A stretch of DNA of 9,403 nt. It comes from Hyphomicrobiales bacterium. Its GTDB lineage: Bacteria; Pseudomonadota; Alphaproteobacteria; Rhizobiales; Devosiaceae. Shown in pieces: positions 1 to 6,821 of this stretch. The stretch lies in the NCBI GenBank assembly GCA_028290345.1, contig JAQGKB010000206.1, positions 1 through 9,403 on the forward strand, given 5' to 3'. Below the pieces are notes generated by a model. That model saw only the letters and a program-made list of their open reading frames with translations, had not been told where the DNA came from and searched no databases. Made by a program: the position numbers and the translations under genes. Numbering within the stretch: the first letter of the stretch is position 1; each line of letters begins with the position of its first letter.

Positions 1-374
1 AGGATGGTTTCCTGCGGCAGCCAATCGAGGTGTGCGCCGGCAGCGGCGGTGAGGCGCGTCGCCACCCGCGCATCGGCTCCAGTGGATTTGTAGATGCGCT
101 CGCAGGCCTGCGTTGTCAGCACCAGCCGCGCGCCGGGGGCGGCATCGGCCTGCCAGGTGATGTTGTCGCCGCCGGTGAGGCCGCCGGCCGTGTTGATCAG
201 CACGGCCTGGAGGCTTTGGTCGTGGGTGTTGGGCAGGCGGATTTTTGCGCAGCCGTCCTGGTAGAGCGTTTGCAGATGCGTCGCGCCGTCGCGGACTTGC
301 GTGGCGATGCGCCCATCGCCGCGGGCGCGTTGCATGTGGGGGGCTGGTTCCGGCACCACCCCCGCCGCCGTCAT
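1..374 (-). CDS. ureD: Urease accessory protein UreD, N-terminal part (cut by window edge)
   Basis: UreD (UreH) is a cytoplasmic urease chaperone. It binds apo-urease with UreF and UreG and helps deliver nickel to the active site. About 124 residues are visible before the window edge. Family blocks seen are GCAKIRLP (residues 41-48), NTAGGLTGGD (61-70), LTTQACERIYKS (86-97) and WLPQETI (118-124). I chose the ATG at 374, giving MTAAGVVPEP. In-frame ATGs at 386 and 335 are alternatives, and none has a clear Shine-Dalgarno sequence. The 374 and 386 starts lie inside the palindromic repeat at 368-482, so the true start is uncertain. The gene follows urtE by about 136 nt on the same strand, the common urea transporter-then-urease order, and is probably co-transcribed with it. 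The identity is secure; the start is not. Confidence 0.93.
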   Translation of the reverse strand, partial: MTAAGVVPEPAPHMQRARGDGRIATQVRDGATHLQTLYQDGCAKIRLPNTHDQSLQAVLINTAGGLTGGDNITWQADAAPGARLVLTTQACERIYKSTGADARVATRLTAAAGAHLDWLPQETI

Positions 375-482
375 TGCCCGATTCATTCGGGCAATCCAGC
401 CACGCGCAGTCCTGCGCGTGAAGGAGCAAAAACGCTGGTATTTGTCGCCCCTGGATTGCCCGGATAAACCGGGCAATGACGG
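368..482. repeat. Inverted pair of 32-nt palindromic repeats with a central hairpin (urtE/ureD spacer)
   Basis: Two 32-nt copies lie in opposite orientation at 368-399 and 451-482 and differ at 3 positions. Each is itself palindromic, with ATTGCCCG-type arms around a short loop. Between them, 401-420 is a perfect hairpin (CACGCGCAG, 2-nt loop, CTGCGCGTG). The layout resembles a REP/BIME-type bacterial intergenic element. In the operon transcript it would form large stem-loops between urtE and ureD. The left copy overlaps the likely ureD start codon. No transposase is present. Confidence 0.85.
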
Positions 483-510
483 AGCCGAGGGGTAAGTGCC
501 AAGGCTTTGC

Positions 511-1212
511 CTAAACCATCAAATGCCGCCGGACCTCGGGCAGGTCGAGGTCGCTGGCCGGGCCGGAGTGCTGAATTTCGCCGCGATCCATGATGTAGAT
601 GTCGTCGGCGATTTCCCGGCAAAAGTCCAGATATTGCTCGACCAGCAAAATCGTCATGCCCATGTCGTCGCGCAAGAACTGCAGCGCGCGGCCGATATCC
701 TTGATGATCGAGGGCTGGATGCCTTCAGTCGGCTCGTCGAGCACCAAGACCTTGGGTCGGGTGACCAGCGCCCGGCCAATGGCCAATTGCTGCTGCTGGC
801 CACCCGAGAGATCTCCGCCGCGCCGGCCCAACATGGTCTTCAGCACGGGGAATAGCGTGAAAATCGTCTCCGGAATGGATTTGTCCTTGCCCTTGAGGCC
901 GGCATAACCGGTTTCGAGGTTTTCGCGCACGGTGAGCAGCGGAAAGATCTCGCGGCCCTGCGGCACATAACCGAGGCCCATGCGGGCGCGCTTGTAGGGT
1001 GGGGCCTTGCGCAGCACGTGATCGTTGAAGACGATCTCGCCGGAGGAGATGGTGTTGATGCCGGTAATGGCGCGAAGGGTCGAGGATTTGCCGACGCCGT
1101 TGCGGCCGAGCACGGCGGTGATGCGGTTGGGTTTTGCCTCGATGGTGACGCCACGCAGGGCTTGGGCAGCGCCGTAGAACAGGTCGATGGCGTTGAGGGT
1201 GAGGGAGGTCAT
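511..1212 (-). CDS. urtE: Urea ABC transporter ATP-binding protein UrtE
   Basis: One of two cytoplasmic ATPases that power urea import through UrtB/UrtC; it belongs to the LivF branch of branched-chain-amino-acid-type transporters. The 233 residues are normal for the family. Visible motifs are Walker A GRNGVGKS (36-43), Q-loop Q85 in GYVPQGREIF, signature LSGGQ (135-139) and Walker B VLVLDE (155-160). The usual H-loop histidine is replaced by Gln193 in LLVEQ, as is typical of LivF/UrtE proteins. YVPQGREIFPLLTVRENL (82-99) is typical of UrtE. The start at 1212 matches the usual N-terminus (MTSLTLNAIDLFYG), but the bases before it (CCCCCGCCC) contain no Shine-Dalgarno sequence. It lies 205 nt after urtD, with a repeat between, and upstream of ureD. 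The placement beside UrtD supports UrtE over a generic LivF. Confidence 0.96.
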   Translation of the reverse strand: MTSLTLNAIDLFYGAAQALRGVTIEAKPNRITAVLGRNGVGKSSTLRAITGINTISSGEIVFNDHVLRKAPPYKRARMGLGYVPQGREIFPLLTVRENLETGYAGLKGKDKSIPETIFTLFPVLKTMLGRRGGDLSGGQQQQLAIGRALVTRPKVLVLDEPTEGIQPSIIKDIGRALQFLRDDMGMTILLVEQYLDFCREIADDIYIMDRGEIQHSGPASDLDLPEVRRHLMV

Positions 1213-1237
1213 GGGCGGGGGCCTACTTGGCGGTTGA

Positions 1238-1372
1238 GCGTGTGGCTCACCCCCTCCCCAACCCTCCCCACAGGGGGGAGGGTGCCGGGCTGTGCGTTGG
1301 GCACGGTCACATCACAATCACCGCCCAGCACCTCCCCCCTCGTGGGGGAGGTTGGGAGGGGGGCGGCCACAC
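1238..1372. repeat. Inverted pair of CCTCCCC-rich palindromic repeats (urtD/urtE spacer)
   Basis: Two related GC-rich palindromic segments face each other at about 1250-1284 and 1328-1363. Each has a run like CCCTCCCC answered by GGGGGGAGGG. They are enclosed by outer arms GTGTGGC (1240-1246) and GCCACAC (1366-1372), so the whole 135-nt block can fold on itself. It fills most of the 205-nt gap between urtD and urtE. I recognise the CTCCCCC/GGGGGAGGTTGGGAGG style as common in Hyphomicrobiales intergenic DNA. There is no coding signal in it. Confidence 0.85.
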
Positions 1373-1417
1373 ACTCGGAGGCCCACATCGCTGAAACCCG
1401 ATAGCCCAACACAATCA

Positions 1418-2176
1418 TCATCTTCCCAGATACCTTTCGATCACCATCGGATTGGCGCTGACCTGTTCCAGCGTCCCTTCCGCCAGCACCGACCCCTCCG
1501 CCAAACACGTGACCCGCGAGCCGAGGTCGCGGACGAAACTCATGTCGTGCTCGACCACCACGATCGAACGCGTCTTGGCGATTTCCTTGAGCAGCTTTGC
1601 CGTCTCGACCGTTTCGCTATCCGTCATCCCCGCAACGGGTTCGTCGACCAGCAGCAATTTCGGGTCCTGCGCCAGCAGCATGCCGATCTCCAGCCATTGC
1701 TTCTGGCCATGGCTGAGGTCGGCGGCGAGGTCGTGCTTGCGAGCCGTCATCCGCACCGTCGCGAGGATTTCCTCGATGCGGGCGGTATCGGCGCCGCTCG
1801 CGTGATAGCTGAGCGAGGCAAAGACGCCGCGGGGCTTCTTCAGCGCCAGCACCAGATTGTCCCAGACGGTCTGGCTCTCGAACACCGTCGGCTTCTGGAA
1901 TTTCCGGCCGATGCCGAGATTGGCGATTTTCGCCTCATCGAGCTTGGTGAGATCAGTGCGGCCGTCGAAATAGACGTCGCCGTCGTCGGGGCGGGTCTTG
2001 CCGGTGATGATGTCCATCATCGTGGTCTTGCCGGCCCCGTTCGGGCCGATAATCGCCAGCATTTCGGCCGGATGCACGATGATCGACAGGTTGTTCAGCG
2101 CCCGAAAACCGTCGAAGGAGACGGAGACGCCATTGAGGTAGAGCATGGTGCCGAGTTTTTCGCGCGCTTCGGACAT
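1418..2176 (-). CDS. urtD: Urea ABC transporter ATP-binding protein UrtD
   Basis: The second ATPase of the urea importer, of the LivG type, working as a heterodimer with UrtE on the inner face of the membrane. The 252 residues are the usual size. Visible motifs are Walker A GPNGAGKT (44-51), Q-loop Q94 in GRKFQKPTVF, a variant signature LSHGQ (154-158) within LSHGQKQWLEIGMLL that is characteristic of UrtD, Walker B LLLVDE (174-179) and H-loop His210 in VVVEHD. The start at 2176 lies only 3 nt after the urtC stop (2180-2182). A GGAG Shine-Dalgarno sequence (2183-2186) sits in the last codons of urtC, so translation is probably coupled. A second in-frame Met is residue 11 (MLYLNGVSV), but the spacing favours the upstream start. 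Confidence 0.97.
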   Translation of the reverse strand: MSEAREKLGTMLYLNGVSVSFDGFRALNNLSIIVHPAEMLAIIGPNGAGKTTMMDIITGKTRPDDGDVYFDGRTDLTKLDEAKIANLGIGRKFQKPTVFESQTVWDNLVLALKKPRGVFASLSYHASGADTARIEEILATVRMTARKHDLAADLSHGQKQWLEIGMLLAQDPKLLLVDEPVAGMTDSETVETAKLLKEIAKTRSIVVVEHDMSFVRDLGSRVTCLAEGSVLAEGTLEQVSANPMVIERYLGR

Positions 2177-2179
2177 GAT

Positions 2180-3331
2180 CTACTCCGCTGCTTCGGGTTC
2201 GGGCTGCAGGACTTCGGCAGCCGCCACAACGGGCCGGCGGCGGGTGCTAACCCACAAGCCGGTCACGGTGCCAACAATGCCCTTCGGCAGGAACAGGGTG
2301 ACGAAGACGAAGAGGCCCCCCAGCGCGAACAGCCAATAGTCGGGCAGCCAGCCGGTGAAGATGGATTTGCCGAAGTTGACCAGAATGCCGCCAATGATCG
2401 GGCCGATCAGCGTGCCGCGGCCGCCGACAGCCGTCCAGATGACGATCTCGATCGAATTGGCCGGCTCGAACTCGCTGGGATTGATGATGCCGACCTGCGG
2501 CACGTAGAGCGCCCCGGCGATGCCGGCGATTACCGCCGAGACCACAAACGCGAAGAGCTTTACGTTTTCAACGCGGTAACCCAAAAACCTCGTGCGGCTC
2601 TCCGCGTCGCGCACCGCCACCATTACCTTGCCGAGTTTCGAATTGACGATCATCGAGCAGACCAGCAGCGCCAGCGCCAGGGCAATGCCGCTGGCGGCAA
2701 ACAGCGCGGCGCGGGTGGTGCCGGCCTGGATGTTGGCGCCGAGGATGTCCTTGAAATCGGTGAGGCCGTTATTGCCGCCAAAGCCCATGTCGTTGCGGAA
2801 GAACGCCAGCAGCAGCGCGTAGGTCAGGGCCTGGGTGATGATCGAAAGGTAGACGCCGGTGACGCGTGAGCGGAAAGCGAACCAGCCGAAGGCGAAGGCG
2901 AGCGCGGCCGGGACCAGCACCACCATCAGGGCAGCGAACCAGAAATTGTCGAAGCCGTTCCAGTACCAGGGCAGGGCCTTGTAGTTCAAAAACACCATGA
3001 AATCGGGCAGGATCGGATTGGCATAGACGCCGCGCGGGCCGATCTCGCGCATGAGGTACATGCCCATGGCGTAGCCCCCCAGCGCGAAGAACGCGCCGTG
3101 CCCGAGCGAGAGAATGCCGCAATAGCCCCAGACGAGGTCGAGCGCCAAGGCGAGCATGGCGTAGGTGAGATATTTGCCGAACAGGGGTACGGCGTAGTCG
3201 GGCACGTGCAGCGGGTTGGAGGCTGGCAAATAGAGATTGGCCAGCGGCACGGCGGCCGCGGCGATGAGGATGAGCAGGGCGACCCAGGCGGTTTTTCGGT
3301 CGAGGGCGCGGAAGAGCATTTGGGTGATCAT
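2180..3331 (-). CDS. urtC: Urea ABC transporter permease UrtC
   Basis: A polytopic inner-membrane permease of the LivM type; with UrtB it forms the urea path through the membrane. It has 383 residues, with hydrophobic segments roughly at 14-34, 53-68, 75-95, 131-150, 159-177, 207-228, 257-276, 293-320 and 332-357. Typical LivM/UrtC blocks are GYCGILSLGHGAFFALGGY (69-87), SKLGKVMVAVRDAE (231-244), the cytoplasmic loop expected to contact the ATPases, and GGRGTLIGPIIGG (303-315). The start used (MITQMLFRALDRK) has no convincing Shine-Dalgarno sequence; the bases just before it read CATCCTCCC. An in-frame ATG four codons on is possible. A 172-nt spacer with a palindromic repeat separates it from urtB, while urtD follows after 3 nt. 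Family membership is certain. Confidence 0.96.
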   Translation of the reverse strand: MITQMLFRALDRKTAWVALLILIAAAAVPLANLYLPASNPLHVPDYAVPLFGKYLTYAMLALALDLVWGYCGILSLGHGAFFALGGYAMGMYLMREIGPRGVYANPILPDFMVFLNYKALPWYWNGFDNFWFAALMVVLVPAALAFAFGWFAFRSRVTGVYLSIITQALTYALLLAFFRNDMGFGGNNGLTDFKDILGANIQAGTTRAALFAASGIALALALLVCSMIVNSKLGKVMVAVRDAESRTRFLGYRVENVKLFAFVVSAVIAGIAGALYVPQVGIINPSEFEPANSIEIVIWTAVGGRGTLIGPIIGGILVNFGKSIFTGWLPDYWLFALGGLFVFVTLFLPKGIVGTVTGLWVSTRRRPVVAAAEVLQPEPEAAE

Positions 3332-3354
3332 GGGAGGATGGCCTCGAAAGAAAG

Positions 3355-3479
3355 CCCCTCACCCGGCCTCCGCTGCGCTCGGCCACTCTCTCCCCGACGG
3401 GGAGAGGAAAGCCGCGAGCGCCGAGCCCTCTTATTCCTCTCCCCGTCGGGGAGAGGTTGCCCGGAGGGCGGGTGAGGGG
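3355..3479. repeat. Inverted pair of palindromic repeats (urtB/urtC spacer)
   Basis: Outer 17-nt arms at 3355-3371 and 3463-3479 (CCCCTCACCCG-type) pair with one mismatch. Inside are two further perfect palindromes: 3388-3406 (CTCTCCCCG, 1-nt loop, CGGGGAGAG) and 3436-3456 (CCTCTCCCCG, 1-nt loop, CGGGGAGAGG). The block fills most of the 172-nt urtB/urtC gap and ends 24 nt before the urtC start. It has the same two-armed architecture as the repeats in the urtD/urtE and urtE/ureD gaps but an unrelated sequence. No transposase or coding signal is present. Confidence 0.87.
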
Positions 3480-3503
3480 TCTTGGCCACGTGCACAAGCC
3501 TGA

Positions 3504-5126
3504 TCATTGCTCCACCGCTCTTCCCTTGAGCGCGAACAGTCCTCTCGGCCGCCGCTGGATGAAAAGAATGATGAACACCAAAATCAAAATCTTCCCCAAC
3601 ACCGCCCCTGCATAAGGCTCGAGAAACTTGTTCGCCACGCCCAGTGTCAGTGCCCCTACCAGCGTGCCCCACAGGTTGCCCACCCCGCCGAACACCACCA
3701 CCATGAAGCTATCGATGATGTAGTTCTGCCCGAGGTTGGGCGACACGTTGTCGATCTGGCTCAACGCCACCCCGGCCATCCCCGCGATGCCCGAGCCGAG
3801 GCCGAAGGTCATGGCGTCAACGAAGGGGGTGCGGATGCCCATGGCGGAGGCCATGCGGCGGTTCTGCGTCACTGCGCGCATCTGGAGGCCAAGCGACGTG
3901 CGGTTGAGCACCAGTTGCAGGATGACGAACACCACGATGGCAAAGACCACGATCCACAGCCGGTTCTGGGTGATCGCCAGCCCGCCGAAATCGAACGAGC
4001 CCGACATCCAGGTGGGGTTGATCACCTGCCGGTTGGTAGGCCCGAAGACCGTGCGGATCGCCTGCTGCAGGATCAGCGACAGACCCCAGGTGGCGAGCAG
4101 GGTTTCGAGCGGCCGGCCATAGAGCCAGCGGATGATACCGCGTTCGATGGCTACGCCAACGAGAGCCGTGAACAGGAACGCCGCCGGCACAGCGAACGCC
4201 AGCGAATAGTCGAGCAGGCCCGGCGCGACGGAGCGTACGGTTTCCTGCACCACGTAGGTGGTGTAGGCGCCCAGCATCACCATTTCGCCATGCGCCATGT
4301 TGATGACGCCCATGACGCCGAAGGTGATGGCGAGGCCGATGGCGGCGAGCAGCAGCACCGAGCCGAGGGACAGCCCGTACCAGACGTTCTGCGCCACGTC
4401 CCAGACCTGCAGATTGCGGGTGATGGCATCGATATCGGCCTGCACGGCTGGCTTTAGATCGGCTGGGGCGCTGGCGAGCGCGGTGGTGAGGATGGTCAGC
4501 GCATCCTTGTTGCCGCGCGCCGCGATGGTATCGATGGCGGCCTTCTTGTCGGCATCGCTGGCGCTGGTTTTCAGCATGATCACCGCGCGGGCGGCTTCCA
4601 TGGTGCTCTTGACGGTGGCGTCAGTCTCGGCCGCCAGCGCGGTATCGAGCAGCGCCAGGTTGGCGGGGTCGGCGTCCTTGAGCAGATCCCGCGCCGCGGC
4701 GAGACGAGCCGCGCGGTCGGGACTGCGCAGGGTCAACTGGCTCATGGCGCTGCTCAGCAGAGTGCGCACGGCATTGTTGATCTTGACCTTGCCCATCGTA
4801 TCCGGGTCGACGTCGGCCGCCACGGCGCCGGTGATCGGATCGGCGTAGGTGGGCGCATCTGCGGTGCCGCCCTGCAGGTAGACCCGGCCGCCGTCGGAGC
4901 TGACGAACAGCCGGCCATCATTCAGTTCCTGCAAAATCTCGTTCACGTGCGGGTCGTGCGAGTCGACCAGCGCCTTGATGGCGGCTTCGCGCTCGGGAAA
5001 GCCGCCAACGCCCAGCGCATTCACCAGGTCCGCGATATTGCTCGCCTGCGCAAAGGCGGGCGCGGCAAAGCCGAAGCAGATGCCGAACAGCAGCAGGGCG
5101 ATCGGCAGGAGTCTGAACGAAGGCAT
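3504..5126 (-). CDS. urtB: Urea ABC transporter permease UrtB, with long periplasmic N-terminal domain
   Basis: An inner-membrane permease of the LivH type, partner of UrtC in urea uptake. At 540 residues it is far longer than LivH (about 300) but normal for proteobacterial UrtB. Residues 1-26 look like a signal peptide (hydrophobic LLPIALLLFGICFGF, likely cleavage after APAFA). Residues 27 to about 240 are an alanine-rich, helical, probably periplasmic domain that looks repeat-like, as is usual in this family. The permease part follows from about 247, with INMAHGEMVMLGAY (275-288), the cytoplasmic loop SLGLQMRAVTQNRRMASAMG (411-430) and GGVGNLWGT (480-488). The start has only a weak, distant AAAGG. 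It follows urtA after 78 nt and is separated from urtC by a repeat. Confidence 0.96.
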   Translation of the reverse strand: MPSFRLLPIALLLFGICFGFAAPAFAQASNIADLVNALGVGGFPEREAAIKALVDSHDPHVNEILQELNDGRLFVSSDGGRVYLQGGTADAPTYADPITGAVAADVDPDTMGKVKINNAVRTLLSSAMSQLTLRSPDRAARLAAARDLLKDADPANLALLDTALAAETDATVKSTMEAARAVIMLKTSASDADKKAAIDTIAARGNKDALTILTTALASAPADLKPAVQADIDAITRNLQVWDVAQNVWYGLSLGSVLLLAAIGLAITFGVMGVINMAHGEMVMLGAYTTYVVQETVRSVAPGLLDYSLAFAVPAAFLFTALVGVAIERGIIRWLYGRPLETLLATWGLSLILQQAIRTVFGPTNRQVINPTWMSGSFDFGGLAITQNRLWIVVFAIVVFVILQLVLNRTSLGLQMRAVTQNRRMASAMGIRTPFVDAMTFGLGSGIAGMAGVALSQIDNVSPNLGQNYIIDSFMVVVFGGVGNLWGTLVGALTLGVANKFLEPYAGAVLGKILILVFIILFIQRRPRGLFALKGRAVEQ

Positions 5127-5159
5127 CAGGTGGCGGCCTTTCAGCTCGAACAGGGAAGG

Positions 5160-5183
5160 GAAGGCGGAGCGGACCCCGCCTTC
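5160..5183 (-). promoter_or_regulatory. Stem-loop between urtA and urtB
   Basis: In the 78-nt urtA/urtB gap the transcript can form an 8-bp perfect stem (GAAGGCGG with CCGCCTTC, 8-nt loop), about 21 nt after the urtA stop. No T-run follows, so it is not a standard intrinsic terminator. By analogy with other binding-protein operons, such a hairpin may protect the 3' end of the urtA message and give more UrtA than permease. That role is inference. Confidence 0.5.
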
Positions 5184-5204
5184 GCATCTTGCTTGAGTGC
5201 TTGC

Positions 5205-6518
5205 CTACTTGGCCGCGACGGCCTTGGTGGTGCCGCCGCAGAGGCCCGTCTTGGTGTTGAAGTTGCCGCAGGCCATGGGCTTGCGCCAATCCGAGATCAG
5301 CGGCGCGGAGTCGGGCAGGAAGTCCGACCATTCATCGCCGACCACAGACGCGGTCTGCTGCACGATATCGAACTGGCCGTTGCCCTGGATTTCACCGATC
5401 AATACCGGCTTGGTGATGTGGTGGTTCGGCATCACGGTGGCATAGCCGCCCGAAAGGTTGGGCACCGAGACGCCGACGATCGAGTCGATCACCTTGTCGG
5501 TGTCGGTGCTGCCGGCCGCTTCCACGGCCTTAACCCAGGCATTGAAGCCGATATAGGCGGCTTCCATCGGGTCGTTGGTCACGCGCTTGTCGTTCTTGAT
5601 GAAGGTGTGCCAGGCCGAGATGAACTTCTTGTTGGCCGGGGTATCGATGGATTCGAAGTAGTTCCAGGCGGCGAGGTGCCCGACCAGCGGCTTGGTATCG
5701 AGGCCGGCGAGTTCTTCTTCACCCACGGAGAAGGCGATGACCGGAATATCGGTGGCCTTGAGGCCCTGGTTGCCCAGTTCCTTGTAGAACGGCACGTTGG
5801 CGTCGCCGTTGATGGTCGAGACCACGGCGGTCTTCTTGCCGGCCGAACCGAAGGTCTTGATCTTGGAGACTTCGGTCTGCCAATCGGAGAAGCCGAACGG
5901 CGTATAGTTGATCAAGATGTCTTCCTTGGCGATGCCCTTGGATTCCAGGTACGCCTCGAGGATCTTGTTGGTCGTGCGCGGATAGACGTAGTCGGTGCCT
6001 TCGAGCACGAAGCGTTTTACGCCCTCGGTTTTCATCAGGTAGTCGACGGCGGGGATCGCCTGCTGGTTCGGCGCCGCACCGGTATAGATGATGTTGCGCG
6101 AAGACTCTTCACCCTCGTACTGCACGGGGTAGAACAGCAGCGAGTTCAATTCCTCGAATACCGGCAGCACGGACTTTCGCGACGAAGACGTCCAGCAGCC
6201 GAACACGGCGGCGACTTTATCCACCGAGATCAGTTCACGTGCCTTTTCGGCAAATGTTGGCCAGTCGGAGGCCGGGTCGACCACCACTGCCTCGAGCTTC
6301 TTGCCCAGTAACCCGCCCTTCTTGTTCTGCTGATCGATCAGGAACAGCATGGTGTCCTTGAGCGTCGTCTCGGAAATTGCCATCGTGCCCGACAACGAAT
6401 GCAATATGCCGACCTTGATCGTGTCGTCGGCCGCGACGGCCATTTGCGGCATGAGAATGCCCGTCGAGATCGCGGCAGCAAGTCCCAGGCCCGCAAGAAC
6501 GCGGTTTACTTCTGTCAT
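5205..6518 (-). CDS. urtA: Urea ABC transporter substrate-binding protein UrtA
   Basis: The periplasmic binding protein that captures urea at high affinity and hands it to UrtB/UrtC. I place the start at the ATG at 6518 (MTEVNRVLAG, 437 residues) because GGAGG lies 5 nt before it. A longer reading from TTG at 6533 would put that Shine-Dalgarno sequence inside the gene. Residues 1 to about 29 form a signal peptide (MTEVNR, hydrophobic core, cleavage near MAVA-ADD). The mature part opens with DDTIKVGILHSLSGTMAISE and contains FGCWTSSSRKSVLPVFE (106-122), PVQYEGEESS (131-140), ILINYTPFGFSDWQTEVSKI (201-220) and YPRTTNKILEAYL (179-191), all typical of UrtA rather than amino-acid-binding LivJ/K. 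Cys417 and Cys427 near the C-terminus could form a disulfide. It is the first gene of the operon, with a sigma-54 promoter upstream. Confidence 0.97.
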   Translation of the reverse strand: MTEVNRVLAGLGLAAAISTGILMPQMAVAADDTIKVGILHSLSGTMAISETTLKDTMLFLIDQQNKKGGLLGKKLEAVVVDPASDWPTFAEKARELISVDKVAAVFGCWTSSSRKSVLPVFEELNSLLFYPVQYEGEESSRNIIYTGAAPNQQAIPAVDYLMKTEGVKRFVLEGTDYVYPRTTNKILEAYLESKGIAKEDILINYTPFGFSDWQTEVSKIKTFGSAGKKTAVVSTINGDANVPFYKELGNQGLKATDIPVIAFSVGEEELAGLDTKPLVGHLAAWNYFESIDTPANKKFISAWHTFIKNDKRVTNDPMEAAYIGFNAWVKAVEAAGSTDTDKVIDSIVGVSVPNLSGGYATVMPNHHITKPVLIGEIQGNGQFDIVQQTASVVGDEWSDFLPDSAPLISDWRKPMACGNFNTKTGLCGGTTKAVAAK

Positions 6519-6523
6519 ATACG

Positions 6524-6528
6524 CCTCC
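6524..6528 (-). promoter_or_regulatory. urtA ribosome binding site (decides the start)
   Basis: The minus strand reads GGAGG, then CGTAT, then ATG. This is a consensus Shine-Dalgarno sequence with 5-nt spacing and the strongest in the window. It fixes the urtA start at 6518 and rules out the TTG start 15 nt upstream. Confidence 0.88.
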
Positions 6529-6558
6529 GACAATTATTGTTGTTACCGGAACAAGCTT

Positions 6559-6574
6559 TGCAAAGGCTATGCCA
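6559..6574 (-). promoter_or_regulatory. Sigma-54 (RpoN) -24/-12 promoter of the urtA operon
   Basis: The minus strand reads TGGCATAGCCTTTGCA, against the RpoN consensus TGGCACG-N4-TTGC(A/T). The invariant GG (-24) and GC (-12) are present with the correct 10-bp gap. The predicted transcript start is near 6548, giving a leader of about 30 nt that contains the GGAGG site. RpoN promoters need an enhancer-binding activator, and NtrC is the expected one for urea uptake under nitrogen limitation. I did not find a convincing NtrC dyad in 6600-6750, so the activator is inferred. Confidence 0.82.
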
Positions 6575-6748
6575 GCCCACAGGATTCATCGGTAAACAAC
6601 TGAAGATGCTCGCCTATATGGCAATCGACATTTGCGGTTCGCTGCTGGTACGGACTATTCGGCGGGGCAGGGCTGCCGGTTCTGTAAGCAAAACCTTAAG
6701 CTGCGATTAATCCTTAGGCAGGAGTTGCGCGGTGCCGGCTGTTGATTG
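6575..6748. other. Upstream region of urtA with no recognised gene
   Basis: This stretch would hold enhancer sites for the sigma-54 promoter, but none is convincing by eye. It contains an AT-richer patch (about 6685-6717) and a weak plus-strand match to an alphaproteobacterial housekeeping promoter, TTGCGG-N17-CTATTC (6632-6660), that could drive the RNA ending at 6916. No coding signal is seen on either strand. Confidence 0.4.
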
Positions 6749-6770
6749 TTTTTCCGGCGATGCGGAAAAA
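6749..6770. promoter_or_regulatory. Perfect 8-bp dyad (possible operator)
   Basis: TTTTTCCG (6749-6756) and CGGAAAAA (6763-6770) form an exact inverted repeat with a 6-bp centre, inside a GC-rich spacer. It overlaps a poor promoter-like match (TTGATT at 6742-6747, A-rich -10 near 6767) for the plus-strand RNA. It could be a repressor site or an RNA hairpin. The binding factor is unknown. Confidence 0.35.
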
Positions 6771-6821
6771 TACGGGGGCGGCGCAACTTTCGGCCCGCTG
6801 CCCCGTTGCAGAAAAGGCAAC

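Noticed and set aside
1238..1372. A CRISPR array or insertion sequence in the repeat-rich spacers
   Set aside because: There are only two inverted copies per spacer, no regular spacers, no transposase or cas gene, and no clear target-site duplications.
1292..2869. A 525-codon plus-strand open frame across urtD and urtC
   Set aside because: It is antisense to two clear transporter genes, is rich in His/Arg/Asp/Gly as expected of a GC-rich shadow frame, and shows no recognisable domain.
4947..6311. A 454-codon plus-strand open frame across urtA and the urtB 5' end
   Set aside because: A shadow of urtA in high-GC DNA; the opposite strand encodes a full family-matching protein with signal peptide, ribosome site and promoter.
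6519..6533. A TTG start for urtA 15 nt upstream of the ATG
   Set aside because: It would place the consensus GGAGG inside the coding region and has no ribosome site of its own.
6721..6740. An NtrC enhancer around TTGCGCGGTGCC
   Set aside because: Only a weak half-site resemblance, with no symmetric GCAC/GTGC partner at the right spacing.
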